Source: Paenibacillus tundrae (GTDB lineage: Bacteria > Bacillota > Bacilli > Paenibacillales > Paenibacillaceae). Taken from it: a stretch of 64,000 bases of DNA. The notes under the pieces were generated by a model. The model had not been told where the DNA came from. It was given only the letters and a program-made list of their open reading frames with translations, and made no database searches. The DNA lies in contig NZ_JAUSTI010000006.1 of the NCBI RefSeq assembly GCF_030812775.1, positions 1 to 64,000 of the forward strand, given 5' to 3'. Both the position numbers and the translations under genes were made by a program. Numbering within the stretch: the stretch's first letter is position 1; every line of letters begins with the position of its first letter. This document shows positions 28,094-38,456 of this stretch, piece after piece.

Positions 28094-29872
28094 ATGAAAA
28101 GAAGTCATCATTGCGGCGCATTAACACCCGCACACATCGGTGAAACAGTAACATTAAACGGTTGGGTTCAGACTCGCCGTGACCTTGGGGGCGTACTCTT
28201 CATTGATCTACGTGACCGTAGTGGAATTGTACAAGTTGTCTTTAACCCAGCTTACTCAGGCGAAGCTCTGCAAATCGCAGACCGTGTACGTAGTGAGTAC
28301 GTAATCGCTGTTACCGGTAAAGTCGTTAAGCGTGACGAAGAGACGGTAAACAAAAACTTGCCTACAGGTGAGATTGAAGTTCAAATTACAGAAATCGAAG
28401 TGCTAAATGCAGCCAAAACACCTCCATTCTTCATTGAAGACGGCGTTGAGGTAGATGAGTCACTTCGTTTGAGATATCGTTACCTGGATCTGCGTCGTCC
28501 GGAAATGTTCGAAACATTGAAACTGCGTTCCAAAGCATCTAAAGTATTCCGTGATTATCTGGATGGAGAAGAGTTCGTTGAGGTAGAAACACCAATCTTG
28601 ACTAAGAGCTCCCCGGAAGGTGCGCGTGACTATCTTGTACCAAGCCGTGTGCATGAAGGTGAATTCTTCGCCCTGCCACAATCCCCACAGATCTACAAGC
28701 AATTGCTGATGGTCGGTGGATTGGAGCGCTATTATCAAATCGCACGTTGTTTCCGTGATGAGGATCTGCGTGCAGACCGTCAACCGGAGTTCACGCAAGT
28801 CGACATCGAGACTTCCTTCTTGCAACAGGATGACCTGCTGCCAATGATGGAAGAGCTTATGGCTAAATTGCTTCGTGAAACAAAAGGCATTGAGCTTGAA
28901 CTGCCATTCCAACGTATCACGTATGCAGATGCAATGGGTAAATACGGCTCAGACAAACCAGATTTGCGTTTTGGCATGGAACTGGTAGAAATGAACGATA
29001 TCGTAGCGAACAGCGGTGTTAAAGTATTTGCTTCTGTCATCGAAAAAGGCGGAGAAGTAAAAGTACTGAACGCTAAAGGCTGTGGTACATGGAGCCGTAA
29101 AGAAATCGACGACCTCGGACCATTCGCAGCACGTTATGGTGCCAAAGGTCTGGCATGGATCCAAGTGAAAGACGGCGAGTTCAAAGGGCCAATCGTGAAG
29201 TTCTTCACGCCTGAAGAGATTGAAGCCGTTAAAGAACGTACAGGTGCAGAGGAAGGCGACTTGTTGCTCTTCTCCGCTGACACGAAAAAAGTCGTTGCTG
29301 ACGTTCTGGGCGCATTGCGTCTGAAAATCGGCCGTCAACTGGGTCTGATCGACGATAGCAAGTTCAAGTTTGCTTGGGTTGTAGATTTCCCACTGCTTGG
29401 CTATGATGAAGATGCGAAACGTTATGTGGCGGAACACCATCCGTTCACACGTCCAAAAGATGAAGATGTGCATCTGTTCGACACAGATCCAGGTGCAATT
29501 CGTGCTCAAGCTTATGACCTTGTTCTGAATGGTTATGAAGTGGGTGGCGGTTCAATGCGTATCTACAAACGTGACGTGCAAGAGAAAATGTTTGCAGCCC
29601 TGGGATTGTCTCCAGAAGTGGCTAATGAGAAATTCGGTTACTTGCTCGAAGCATTCGAATACGGAACTCCACCACATGGCGGTATTGCCTTTGGTCTTGA
29701 CCGTCTCGTGATGTTGCTTGCTGGTCGTACGAACCTGCGTGAAACGATTGCCTTCCCGAAAACGGCAAGTGCAACCGATCTGCTCATGAATGCACCTTCT
29801 GAAGTAGACAACTCGCAATTGGAACAACTTCACATCCGTGTAGCCCGTAAACCGGTAGCGGAAAAGAAATAA
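28094..29872 (+). CDS. aspS: Aspartyl-tRNA synthetase
   Basis: AspRS charges tRNA-Asp. The 592-residue size shows the bacterial type: an N-terminal OB anticodon-binding domain ([23 protein letters not shown], residues about 19-41), the class II core with motif 2 in [16 protein letters not shown], a GAD insertion domain (about 290-410), and motif 3 [13 protein letters not shown] near the C-terminus. GAGGAG lies seven bases before the ATG. The 225-base gap after hisS has no promoter or terminator that I can make out, so cotranscription from the T-box leader is likely; the aspartate specifier of that leader then makes direct sense. Confidence 0.96.
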   Translation: MKRSHHCGALTPAHIGETVTLNGWVQTRRDLGGVLFIDLRDRSGIVQVVFNPAYSGEALQIADRVRSEYVIAVTGKVVKRDEETVNKNLPTGEIEVQITEIEVLNAAKTPPFFIEDGVEVDESLRLRYRYLDLRRPEMFETLKLRSKASKVFRDYLDGEEFVEVETPILTKSSPEGARDYLVPSRVHEGEFFALPQSPQIYKQLLMVGGLERYYQIARCFRDEDLRADRQPEFTQVDIETSFLQQDDLLPMMEELMAKLLRETKGIELELPFQRITYADAMGKYGSDKPDLRFGMELVEMNDIVANSGVKVFASVIEKGGEVKVLNAKGCGTWSRKEIDDLGPFAARYGAKGLAWIQVKDGEFKGPIVKFFTPEEIEAVKERTGAEEGDLLLFSADTKKVVADVLGALRLKIGRQLGLIDDSKFKFAWVVDFPLLGYDEDAKRYVAEHHPFTRPKDEDVHLFDTDPGAIRAQAYDLVLNGYEVGGGSMRIYKRDVQEKMFAALGLSPEVANEKFGYLLEAFEYGTPPHGGIAFGLDRLVMLLAGRTNLRETIAFPKTASATDLLMNAPSEVDNSQLEQLHIRVARKPVAEKK

Positions 29873-29889
29873 AGGAGGTTCCGATCTCA

Positions 29890-30648
29890 ATGCTCCATCA
29901 ATTTTCCAGAACAGAACTAGCAATCGGATCAGAAGGTCTGGATGCTCTCAAAAATAGTACAGTCGCTGTGCTCGGCATTGGCGGCGTAGGCGGTATTGCA
30001 GTAGAAGCCCTTGCGCGCAGCGGCGTTGGACGCATCATCCTGATTGATAAAGACGTGGTGGATATCACGAATATCAACCGCCAGATTCACGCGTTAACAA
30101 CAACCGTAGGTCAGAAGAAAGCCGATCTGATGGTTGAACGGGTGAAGCTGATCAATCCGGAGTGTGATGCGATTGCACTGAATATGTTTTACACGGAAGA
30201 AACGTATGAAGAGCTTTTCAAATATGAATTGGATTATGTACTGGATGCATCCGACACGATCATCTATAAAGTCCACCTCATTAAAGAGTGCCTGAAACGT
30301 AACATTCCAGTGATCTCCAGCATGGGTGCGGCGAATAAAATGGATCCGACGAAATTCCAGGTTGCGGATATTTCCAAAACATCCATGGATCCGATTGCCC
30401 GTGTAGTCCGTACGAAGCTTCGTAAAGACGGCATCAAAAAAGGCGTGAAGGTGGTTTTCTCCACGGAGGAGCCACTCAAACCACGCGCAGATGTTACGCA
30501 AAAAATCGTGCCGGAGAACGCACCGGAAATACGCAAAGCCAAACAACCACCAGCGAGTAACGCCTTTGTTCCACCGGTAGCAGGACTGATTATGGTCAGC
30601 GTAGCGGTGAAAGAACTGCTTGAAAAAGCGGAGAAGCAACAGGCATAA
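29890..30648 (+). CDS. tcdA: tRNA threonylcarbamoyladenosine dehydratase TcdA
   Basis: TcdA is an E1-like ATPase that dehydrates t6A37 to cyclic ct6A37 in ANN-decoding tRNAs. The 252-residue protein has the Rossmann nucleotide motif VLGIGGVGG near residue 28, the DKDVVDITNINRQ segment (about 53-66) and LDASDTIIYKVHLI, all typical of the ThiF/TcdA branch. The N-terminal FSRTELAIG is a TcdA mark. AAGGAGG is ten bases upstream. It follows aspS by 17 bases, the same order as yrvM in B. subtilis. Confidence 0.93.
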   Translation: MLHQFSRTELAIGSEGLDALKNSTVAVLGIGGVGGIAVEALARSGVGRIILIDKDVVDITNINRQIHALTTTVGQKKADLMVERVKLINPECDAIALNMFYTEETYEELFKYELDYVLDASDTIIYKVHLIKECLKRNIPVISSMGAANKMDPTKFQVADISKTSMDPIARVVRTKLRKDGIKKGVKVVFSTEEPLKPRADVTQKIVPENAPEIRKAKQPPASNAFVPPVAGLIMVSVAVKELLEKAEKQQA

Positions 30649-30710
30649 CAGAAGCAGCAACTAGCAAGCCACAAGTAGTATCCATTAATAAATACTCTCT
30701 ACCTTATAGA

Positions 30711-30740
30711 ACGTGGGTGCCAATGTGCACCTGCGTTTTT
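30711..30740 (+). terminator. Probable terminator of the hisS-aspS-tcdA operon
   Basis: ACGTGGGTGC pairs with GCACCTGCGT (two G-U pairs) around a six-base loop, followed by TTTTT. It lies 63 bases after tcdA. Confidence 0.7.
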
Positions 30741-30953
30741 GGTGTTTGTCTACTGCTTATCATCTAAAAAAAGGTAATCGACATAAGCATCTAAATCAGA
30801 CGCGTATTTGCTGTGATAAATGAATCAGTGTTGCAGTAGATATGTCAGGATTACGTCATGTACTTCAAAGCGAAAACCGTGTATGATATTCATTGCTGTG
30901 CGAAATGATGATAAATACATAGAGATTCGCAGTTTGAGAGGGGAGTAGAACAA
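30741..30953 (+). other. Non-coding region before the purine permease
   Basis: About 210 bases without a gene. I looked for a purine riboswitch, which would be expected before some permeases of this kind, and do not see its conserved loops. TATGAT at about 30880 is a possible -10 element without a convincing -35. Confidence 0.35.
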
Positions 30954-32252
30954 ATGAAACAGGGATGGATGTCCAGACGTCTTGGGATCGAACCGGGGGA
31001 TCAGTGGAAAAAGGAGATTGTGGCAGGAGCCATTTCTTACTTTGCCGTGGTCTATATCGTTATGGTCAATGCTACAATTCTATCTGATGCCGGAATGCCT
31101 TTACAGGCGGCTATGGTAGGCACGTTACTTACATCTATTGCAGGTTGTTTACTTATGGCATTTGGCGGGAAATCACCTATTGTAGTTGTACCTGGTATGG
31201 GGATTAATGCCTTCTTCACGTATACATTGGTACATTCGATGAAACTGAGCTGGCAGGAAGCGCTGGCTGTTGTCGCCGTTACAGGGGTGTTGTTTGCAAT
31301 CGTTGCATTCACGTCATTATATAAAATGATCAGCGAAGCAATCCCCAAAAATCTACAGCATGGTATTACCGTAGGAATTGGATTATTTTTGACGTTCATC
31401 GGTTTGCAGAAAAGCGGGATCGTGATTGCGCACCAGACTACGTTTGTAGCAATTGGGCATTTCAACGATCCTAATGTAATCACCGCCTGCGTGACGCTAG
31501 TTCTTGCCGTAATTTTATTTATCCGTAATGTACAGGGTGGACTACTCATTAGTATTCTGATTGGTACAGGGCTTGCCTATGTCCTCGGTGCAGTGCACCC
31601 AGGCGAGTCGGTATCCGCAATGGAGGCGCTGCGCCAGTATGGGGGCTTGTTTGGCGAGTTATCGTTGATGAAGCTAGCCGACATCGCTTTCTGGATTGCC
31701 GTATTCCTATTGCTACTTATTGTGGTGTTCGAAAATATTGGACTCATTACCGCTCAGACGCAAATGATCGGCCGTCCAGAACGATTCAAAGGCAGTCTGC
31801 GAGCACTCTCCATTAGTACGGTGCTGGCAGGGATATTCGGAAGCAGCCCACCAGTGGCGGCAGCGGAGACGACTGCTGGTATTGCGGCAGGTGGACGCAC
31901 AGGTCTGACACCACTCGTTACAGCGGTGCTGTTCGGAGCAACCTTTTTTTTCATCCCACTCCTTGGCTACATCCCAGATAGTGCGATTGCGCCAATCTTA
32001 ATTATCATTGGTGGTTTGATGGTGCAAGGTGTGAAGGACATGGATTTTGGCGACTTCACCGAGGCGTTCCCAGCCTTTTTGATCATGGTCATGATTCCCT
32101 TCACGTATAGCATCGTGGATGGTATGGCATTTGGCTTCATCGCTTATCCTCTTGCGAAGCTGGCCGCAGGTCAAGGTAAACAGGTGCCGGTAGTGATGTA
32201 CGGTATATCCATTCTCTTTTTGGCTAATTTCGTGCTGCATGGGGTGTTGTAA
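30954..32252 (+). CDS. NCS2-family purine (adenine/guanine/hypoxanthine) permease, AzgA/PbuG-like
   Basis: AzgA-type proteins take up purine bases with protons. The 432-residue protein has about 12-14 membrane segments; EIVAGAISYFAVVYIVMVNATIL (split around residues 21-43), PGMGINAFFTYTLV near residue 80, GIGLFLTFIGLQKSGI and VFENIGLITAQTQMIG are the branch marks, distinct from uracil permeases. GAGGGGAG precedes the ATG. It begins an accessory stretch not in the B. subtilis neighbourhood; the ABC exporter follows 72 bases later. Confidence 0.88.
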   Translation: MKQGWMSRRLGIEPGDQWKKEIVAGAISYFAVVYIVMVNATILSDAGMPLQAAMVGTLLTSIAGCLLMAFGGKSPIVVVPGMGINAFFTYTLVHSMKLSWQEALAVVAVTGVLFAIVAFTSLYKMISEAIPKNLQHGITVGIGLFLTFIGLQKSGIVIAHQTTFVAIGHFNDPNVITACVTLVLAVILFIRNVQGGLLISILIGTGLAYVLGAVHPGESVSAMEALRQYGGLFGELSLMKLADIAFWIAVFLLLLIVVFENIGLITAQTQMIGRPERFKGSLRALSISTVLAGIFGSSPPVAAAETTAGIAAGGRTGLTPLVTAVLFGATFFFIPLLGYIPDSAIAPILIIIGGLMVQGVKDMDFGDFTEAFPAFLIMVMIPFTYSIVDGMAFGFIAYPLAKLAAGQGKQVPVVMYGISILFLANFVLHGVL

Positions 32253-32324
32253 GAAGAGTGGGGAACCTAATGTAAGTTCATACGTATGATCCTAGGTGAA
32301 TAGATGAGAACGGGAGGAACGAGG

Positions 32325-34103
32325 ATGGAAGAGCAACACGTAGAACAGAATGAGCCTAAGGTTGGGAAAAAGGGATTTAAGGATTTCGTAAAGCTGATTG
32401 CTTCTACGAACCCACCGAAATTAATCCTGGTTCTAGCTCTCATCTTGACCTTGATTCAGACGGCGGCTGGACTGATTGTACCTCTGATGACCAAAGGTCT
32501 AATCGATGGACTGACGACTTCGGCGCTCGATAAGTCTATCATTTTGTTATTAGTTGGGGCATTTGTCATTCAGGCCATTGCCTCAGGTATTAGTATTTAT
32601 ATGTTGAATTATGCAGGACAACGCGTGGTGGCCACACTGCGAACCAAGCTTTGGGACAAGGTCCTATCCCTGCGAATGCCGTATTTTGATCGCAATCGTA
32701 CCGGGGACACGATGAGCCGGATTACCAATGATACGAGTCAGATCATGACCTTAATTGCGGATTATCTTGTATCGTTTGTATCCAATATCGTTGCTGTGAT
32801 CGGTGGAGTGGCGTTGTTATTTTATCTGGACTGGGTGATGTCGCTCATTATCCTAAGTCTTGTGCCACTTACGTTATTAATTTTGTTGCCGGTTGGGAAG
32901 AAGATGTACAAGATTTCCAAGAAACAGCAGGATGAGATGGCAGGTCTAACGTCGGTGCTTAGCCAAGTGATTGGCGAGATTCGATTGGTTAAAGCCTATG
33001 GTACGGAGAAACAGGAGGCAGAAGCAGGGGATTCCCGGATTCGTAAAATGTTTGCTTTTGGTTTGCAGGAAGCACGCATTCTGGCGCTGATCGGTCCGTT
33101 ATTCTCTTTTGTCATGACGGCTGTGTTGGTCGTTATTCTGGGTGTTGGGGGAATGCGCGTAGCGTCTGGTATTCTGTCCCCAGGTGAGCTGGTAGCTTTC
33201 ATACTACTCTTGTTCCAAGTCATCATGCCCATGGGACAGTTCACGACATTATATTCTCGTTTGCAAAAGGTAGTCGGAGCGACAGAACGCATTCAGGCTA
33301 TTCTTGCCGATGAGGAAGAACAGAACCACAGCACAAAGGTAGCGCCTAAGGGGAATGAAACTATTGAATTTCATCAAGTGCATTTCTCCTATGTCACAGG
33401 GGAAGAAGTGCTGCATGGGATTGATCTAACAGTTCCTACACGGAAGGTAACAGCTATTGTTGGGCCAAGTGGTAGTGGTAAATCAACGCTGTTCTCCTTG
33501 TTAGAACAGTTTTATATGCCGGATTCAGGTCACATTTCGTATGGTGGACAACGAATCTCAGAGTACTCTTTATCCTCTTGGCGAAGTAAGATCGGGTATG
33601 TATCACAGGAAAGTCCGCTCATGGCAGGTACAGTCAAGGACAACATTACATACGGATTAACTCGTGAGGTAACGATGGATGAGATCAGGCGGGCTGCGGA
33701 GATGGCGTATTCGGCTGATTTCATCGACAAGCTACCTCAGGGTTATGAGACAGAAGTGGGCGAAAGAGGTATCAAGTTATCTGGAGGCCAGCGTCAACGG
33801 ATCGCTATTGCTCGTGCACTGCTGCGTAGTCCGGATATTCTCATGTTGGATGAAGCGACATCCAGCTTGGATAGTACCTCAGAACATGAAGTTCAACAGG
33901 CTTTGTCCAATCTTATGGAGGGAAGAACTACGATTGTGATTGCACACCGATTGTCTACGGTCGTCGATTCGGATCAGATTGTTGTGTTGGAACATGGACA
34001 TGTGACTGGAACAGGAACGCATGCGGAATTGATTAGCAATCATCCGGTGTATCGTGAGCTTGCTCAGAAACAGTTTGTGGCTCAGGAAGGCCAGAATAAT
34101 TAA
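32325..34103 (+). CDS. ABC exporter half-transporter, multidrug type (BmrA-like)
   Basis: A membrane domain fused to an ATPase, working as a homodimer (or heterodimer) to export drugs or lipids. In 592 residues six membrane helices lie in about 30-310. The ATPase has Walker A GPSGSGKST near residue 380, signature LSGGQRQRIAIARAL near 485, Walker B ILMLDEATSSLD and H-loop IAHRLST. No peptidase or other extra domain. I start at the ATG eight bases from GGGAGG; an ATG 21 bases upstream lacks a site. Length and sequence style fit BmrA. Substrate unknown. No partner gene beside it, favouring a homodimer. Confidence 0.9.
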   Translation: MEEQHVEQNEPKVGKKGFKDFVKLIASTNPPKLILVLALILTLIQTAAGLIVPLMTKGLIDGLTTSALDKSIILLLVGAFVIQAIASGISIYMLNYAGQRVVATLRTKLWDKVLSLRMPYFDRNRTGDTMSRITNDTSQIMTLIADYLVSFVSNIVAVIGGVALLFYLDWVMSLIILSLVPLTLLILLPVGKKMYKISKKQQDEMAGLTSVLSQVIGEIRLVKAYGTEKQEAEAGDSRIRKMFAFGLQEARILALIGPLFSFVMTAVLVVILGVGGMRVASGILSPGELVAFILLLFQVIMPMGQFTTLYSRLQKVVGATERIQAILADEEEQNHSTKVAPKGNETIEFHQVHFSYVTGEEVLHGIDLTVPTRKVTAIVGPSGSGKSTLFSLLEQFYMPDSGHISYGGQRISEYSLSSWRSKIGYVSQESPLMAGTVKDNITYGLTREVTMDEIRRAAEMAYSADFIDKLPQGYETEVGERGIKLSGGQRQRIAIARALLRSPDILMLDEATSSLDSTSEHEVQQALSNLMEGRTTIVIAHRLSTVVDSDQIVVLEHGHVTGTGTHAELISNHPVYRELAQKQFVAQEGQNN

Positions 34104-34170
34104 TTAATTTTTAGTTTCAGCACAGATGTGCGTATTTCACCAATAAATATTCAACAAACTGCAGCTATCC

Positions 34171-34212
34171 ACCGTTGTTCTTTCGTTTCTACAAACGAGA
34201 ACAGCGGTTTTT
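34171..34212 (+). terminator. Terminator after the ABC exporter
   Basis: ACCG-TTGTTCT-TT-CGTTT pairs with AAACG-AGAACA-GCGGT around CTAC, followed by five T. Confidence 0.9.
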
Positions 34213-34334
34213 AGTTTACTGGTATTGGGAGTGCCTGTAGCTTTTTGCAGATCAATGTGATATATTGGGTATCCTTTTGCGTGGTCAGTGATTGGCTATG
34301 CAGAGCAAACATATTCTTAGGAGGTAACTGAAAC

Positions 34335-36512
34335 ATGTCAGACAGCTTTCAAAGTGCCTATCAAGAAGAAGAGTACAGGTTAGAGCGAACGATGGAGGAA
34401 GTGGATCGTCAGTTGGAACGACTGCGGAATGTTCCGGTCTATACCGGCCACGACTTCACAGAGCAAGTGCTGGAAGCGGGACGCGAAGAGCGCCGCACCG
34501 CCTTGTCCAAGAGCGCGCAGCAACCCTATTTCGGACGCTTGGATTTCGAAGAGCAGGGCAGTGGTGCACGGAAACCGCTGTATATTGGTAAGATCGGCGT
34601 AGACCGCGAAGAGGTAGGCGAGAATCCACTCGTCATCGATTGGCGTGCTCCTGTCGCAAGTCTGTTTTACTCTTTTACAGGAGGCGAAGCCTCCGCTACG
34701 TATGAAGCCCCAGAAGGGCTTATTGAAGGTCTAGTTTACTTAAAACGTAACGTTGTCATTCGGCAGCGGATATTGGAACGTGTGGCAGATACGTATAATC
34801 GCAACAGCGACCAACCAGCCGTATCGGATGAATTCCTCGTGTATCGGTTGGGTGAGAACAAGGATAACAAGCTACGTGATATCGTTTCAACCATTCAGGC
34901 AGAGCAGGATCAGATCATTCGGGCGGCAAGAAACACGGCTTTGATTATCCAAGGTGTAGCTGGATCTGGAAAAACAACAGTTGCCCTCCACCGCCTTGCC
35001 TTCTTGCTGTATCAATATAAGGAGCAGGTATCTGCGGAGAAAATGGTTATTTTTGCACCGAACCATATGTTCCTTGATTACATCTCCGATGTACTTCCCG
35101 AACTGGGTGTAGGTGATATCCAGCAGCAAACGTTCCCAGATTGGGCGATGAATCTGCTCGGTCTAGAGATGCCTTTGGCAGATACTGCGGAGACATTAAA
35201 CACATGGTTCGAAACACCAGCTGCTCGTCCTGAGCTGAATGATGATGTGCCTGGGCGCTACAAAGGATCGATCCGTTTCATGGAGCTGATTAAGGAGTGG
35301 CTGTCCGGGATGGAAGAGGATTCCGTGCCAGATATGGACTTCAGTCCATGGGATGGGGCAGTGCTCAGCAAAGCCGAGATCGAGGGCTGGTTTGGGGATG
35401 AATATAAGCACTACCCGCTCGCCAAACGAAAAGAACGTGTCATGGCGCGTATTCATCGCTGGATTGAGATGGAACTCAAGAAACCCGCACCGGAGGCTGT
35501 ACGCAAGGATCGCAAAAAGAAAGCAGCTACCCGGGAGAAGGCTTACGCCAAAAAGTGGCCGCAATATGAACCGCTAACTCTGTATAAGCAATTGTTCAAA
35601 GTGATTAAAGGTGGTTCAGTGCCAGCATCTGCACAGCAAGCAATTCCGAAGATGGTCATGAAGCAGACGGCAGCAGACCTGAAGGAAAATCTTGTGCGGG
35701 AAGAGGATTTGCCAGCGCTCGTTTATATTCATACCTTGGTTAATGATATTGAAGGCAATAATCGGTTCGATCACGTTGTTATCGATGAGGCACAGGATTT
35801 TTCACCGTTTCATGTGGCGTTGCTGGATCTGTTTGTAAAAGGGCATTCCTTCACGATTCTTGGCGATCTCTCGCAAGGCATTCATGAGTACCGTGGTGTA
35901 CACACATGGGAAGAGATGAGCTCCTTGTTTCCAGCAGAGCAGAATGCTTATTTTGCACTAACACGTAGTTATCGCTCTACCATGGAGATCATTGATTATG
36001 CAAATACCATTCTAGAACAGGGCGTTAAGAGCGGAATTACAGCGATTCCTGTGTTTCGGAGTGGTGATCCTGTCCGGACTCTCCCTTATGGTAGTGATGG
36101 GCGGACTGCGAGTTTAGAGCGTGCTTTGAAGCTGCTCACAGTCAAGGATTACCGGACAGTTTCTATTCTAACGCGTACCTTGCATGAAGCGAAGGAGTTA
36201 CATCGTGAGTTAGCGCAGGCGGGCTGGGAACTTAATCTGATTGATGGCGGCAAAAAAGAATATACTGGTGGTCATTCCGTTCTGCCTGTGTATTTGTCCA
36301 AAGGCCTGGAGTTTGATGCAGCCATTGTGGCGGATGTGGATCAGACGCATTATCTGCCTAATGCAGGAGATGCAAAGCTACTATATGTAGGGTGTACGCG
36401 TGCCTTGCATGAGCTATGGCTGTTTCATGAAGGTGATTTACCAGCGTATGCTTCTGCAACGCATAATTCGGACGGTGACTTGGTATCGATTCAGCAGTGG
36501 CCTGAAGTTTAG
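34335..36512 (+). CDS. helD: RNA polymerase recycling motor ATPase HelD
   Basis: HelD is a superfamily 1 helicase-like ATPase that binds RNA polymerase and removes it from stalled complexes. The 725-residue protein has an N-terminal coiled coil (about 8-33, which enters the polymerase secondary channel), the VIDWRAPVASLFY segment near residue 100, Walker A GVAGSGKTTVALHR near 209, DEAQDFSPFH (motif II) near 487 and a C-terminal KGLEFDAAIVADVD. It is the Bacillus class of HelD, without the extra mycobacterial domain. AGGAGG upstream of the ATG, own terminator after, so probably monocistronic. Confidence 0.92.
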   Translation: MSDSFQSAYQEEEYRLERTMEEVDRQLERLRNVPVYTGHDFTEQVLEAGREERRTALSKSAQQPYFGRLDFEEQGSGARKPLYIGKIGVDREEVGENPLVIDWRAPVASLFYSFTGGEASATYEAPEGLIEGLVYLKRNVVIRQRILERVADTYNRNSDQPAVSDEFLVYRLGENKDNKLRDIVSTIQAEQDQIIRAARNTALIIQGVAGSGKTTVALHRLAFLLYQYKEQVSAEKMVIFAPNHMFLDYISDVLPELGVGDIQQQTFPDWAMNLLGLEMPLADTAETLNTWFETPAARPELNDDVPGRYKGSIRFMELIKEWLSGMEEDSVPDMDFSPWDGAVLSKAEIEGWFGDEYKHYPLAKRKERVMARIHRWIEMELKKPAPEAVRKDRKKKAATREKAYAKKWPQYEPLTLYKQLFKVIKGGSVPASAQQAIPKMVMKQTAADLKENLVREEDLPALVYIHTLVNDIEGNNRFDHVVIDEAQDFSPFHVALLDLFVKGHSFTILGDLSQGIHEYRGVHTWEEMSSLFPAEQNAYFALTRSYRSTMEIIDYANTILEQGVKSGITAIPVFRSGDPVRTLPYGSDGRTASLERALKLLTVKDYRTVSILTRTLHEAKELHRELAQAGWELNLIDGGKKEYTGGHSVLPVYLSKGLEFDAAIVADVDQTHYLPNAGDAKLLYVGCTRALHELWLFHEGDLPAYASATHNSDGDLVSIQQWPEV

Positions 36513-36557
36513 AGCGAAATGAAATTGATTCATTTTCGATAAATAAATGCGACAAGT

Positions 36558-36589
36558 CATGGTGCTTAGAGAGCACCATGATTTTTTTT
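36558..36589 (+). terminator. Terminator of helD
   Basis: CATGGTGCT and AGCACCATG form a perfect nine-pair stem around TAGAG, followed by A and eight T. It may also serve the convergent EamA gene weakly. Confidence 0.93.
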
Positions 36590-36705
36590 GTACTTGTATA
36601 GTTACTGGTATTACCTACTCATATTACTTGCCGTAATATCTACTTGTGCTAACCGCTCGTTTTGAGCAGCTGTATGACCACTCGTACTAATACTCGTGCC
36701 AGTTA

Positions 36706-37581
36706 TTATGAATTCGTTGTACTCATCTTCGTCATACGTTGACGTCGATTGACCAGATAAATACCGATACAGATCAACGCCCCGCCTACACCCATCATCC
36801 ACGCCATGCGTTCAGGTAACAAAATCCAGCTTGAAAGTACACCAAAGAACGGAGCCGAGAAGAGGAAAGAACTTGTTTTGGCTGGATCACTATGTTGTAA
36901 CAGATAGAACCAGAGTGAGAATTGAATAATCGAACAGATGAGTGCGAGCCACAGCAGGACAAAAACAGAGGTCGCATTTAGAACAAAATGGGGTTCTTCT
37001 GTCCAAGCACTTAGAACTAGAAGAATGATGCCGCCAGCGAGCATTTGGTATGCGGTAAGCACAAACGTATCCTGCGTAGCTCCCCAGCGTTTAACCAGTA
37101 ATGTGGACACGGCAAAACAGAAGGCGCCGGCAAGACCAATCCATGTTCCCGGACTTACGCTCATCTGCAGACCAAACGTTAATACAACCCCTATGAATCC
37201 TAGCAGAACACCAGCCCACTGGCTCAAGCGATATCTCACTCTATACAGAACTGCACTGAATAGAATGACCAGTAGAGGATTGGTAAAAGTCAGAATGGCC
37301 GACTCTCCCGAACTTATCCAGTTCATGCTGTAGTAAGCACAACCCATGACACCAGCGGACTGGAATAGTCCGATCAAGGCTATCTGTAACCATTGTCGCC
37401 ATCCTACAGGTAGTGGGCGTTTACGCACAATGTAGGCCATAATGATGCTGGCGAGGGTATAACGCAGCCCCATAAGCAAGAAGGGCGGAGCGTAATGCAT
37501 GCCTAGTTTACCAACAGGAAATGAAGTTCCCATAATGAAAGTAGTGATGATAATTAGTAGTGTGTATCGTCCGGGTTTCAT
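36706..37581 (-). CDS. EamA/RhaT-family (DMT superfamily) transporter
   Basis: Ten-helix drug/metabolite transporters of this kind export amino acids, drugs or metabolites; the substrate cannot be read from sequence. The 291-residue protein shows two EamA repeats (about residues 5-135 and 148-280), each of five helices, with PVGKLGMHYAPPFLLMGLRY early in repeat one. The ATG is ten bases from AAAGGAG. It starts 29 bases after the SDR gene stop, and the two are probably cotranscribed from the region divergent to lysR. Such DMT-SDR-LysR clusters are often controlled as a unit. Confidence 0.88.
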   Translation of the reverse strand: MKPGRYTLLIIITTFIMGTSFPVGKLGMHYAPPFLLMGLRYTLASIIMAYIVRKRPLPVGWRQWLQIALIGLFQSAGVMGCAYYSMNWISSGESAILTFTNPLLVILFSAVLYRVRYRLSQWAGVLLGFIGVVLTFGLQMSVSPGTWIGLAGAFCFAVSTLLVKRWGATQDTFVLTAYQMLAGGIILLVLSAWTEEPHFVLNATSVFVLLWLALICSIIQFSLWFYLLQHSDPAKTSSFLFSAPFFGVLSSWILLPERMAWMMGVGGALICIGIYLVNRRQRMTKMSTTNS

Positions 37582-37610
37582 ACCATCAGTACTCCTTTCC
37601 ATGATTTACG

Positions 37611-38366
37611 TTACAATGTCTGACCAGCATCAACTGTAATTAATTGTCCTGTCATAGAGGGTTGTTCGAGGACGGCGCAGATCATATGGGCGATATCTTC
37701 ACTAGGCGTAATTTTCTGTAGCAAAATACTCCCTGCCAACTGGCTCATTCGTTCTTCGTTGCCTGCCCACCAACGTGTAGACACTGCACCAGGGACAATG
37801 GCATTGACCCGGATATTAGGCGATAGAGCATGAGCGAGTGAGCGGGTTAAGCCATGTACGGCTGCTTTGGATACAGCGTAGGGAAGAGATGAACCTGAAC
37901 CTGTGTTGCCTGCAATGCTCCCCAAGTTGACAATTGCACCGTGACCAGCCTGTTTCATTCCGTCTGAGACAGCACGTGCGCAATAAAACATGCCTTTGAC
38001 ATTCACATCGTACAATTCATTCCAGATGTCATCCGTTACAGATTCTAAATCAGGCAGTGGAATATGATGCGTAATGCTTGCATTGTTGACCAGTTGGGTT
38101 ACAGGTCCATACGTTTCAGCAATTGCCGCGACCATACGACGAACCTCAAGATCAGATGCAACGTTAGCCTGGATGCTAATGGCTTGCCCACCTAATTCCC
38201 TAATAAACTGCACAGTTGCCTCGGCATCTTCACGCGAACGAGAGTAATTGATAACAACCTTCGCGCCTCGTTCTGCCAAAAGTATGCTGGTTGCTCGTCC
38301 GATGCCTGTACCACCTCCAGTAATTAAAACCACCTGCTCTGTCCAACGATGGTGTCGATTAGCCAT
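37611..38366 (-). CDS. Short-chain dehydrogenase/reductase (SDR), FabG-like
   Basis: Classical SDR of 251 residues with an NAD(P)-binding motif TGGGTGIG at about 16-23, NNAS near residue 94, and the catalytic triad S (LGSIAG), Y and K (YAVSK) near 146-166. The arginine in NYSRSRED after strand two suggests NADPH. Substrate unknown; SDR of this type act on 3-oxoacyl chains, sugars or alcohols. AGGAGGATG stands before the ATG. It is divergent from a LysR regulator and followed by an exporter, hinting at a small detoxification or metabolite unit. Confidence 0.9.
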   Translation of the reverse strand: MANRHHRWTEQVVLITGGGTGIGRATSILLAERGAKVVINYSRSREDAEATVQFIRELGGQAISIQANVASDLEVRRMVAAIAETYGPVTQLVNNASITHHIPLPDLESVTDDIWNELYDVNVKGMFYCARAVSDGMKQAGHGAIVNLGSIAGNTGSGSSLPYAVSKAAVHGLTRSLAHALSPNIRVNAIVPGAVSTRWWAGNEERMSQLAGSILLQKITPSEDIAHMICAVLEQPSMTGQLITVDAGQTL

Positions 38367-38421
38367 ACTTATTCATCCTCCTAGGGTGAAACAGCGATAT
38401 GCTGTATTCAGATACCCTCAA

Positions 38422-38451
38422 TTGTAGGACTGATCTGTCATACTGTATAAT
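38422..38451 (+). promoter_or_regulatory. Probable promoter of the lysR gene
   Basis: TTGTAG, an 18-base spacer and a perfect TATAAT. The operator-like palindrome starts six bases downstream. Confidence 0.6.
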
Positions 38452-38456
38452 GATTG

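Noticed and set aside
30741..30953. Purine riboswitch before the AzgA-like permease
   Set aside because: The conserved loop sequences and three-way junction could not be found.
36611..36802. 63-codon minus-strand frame downstream of helD
   Set aside because: It overlaps the end of the EamA gene in another frame and has no recognisable features.
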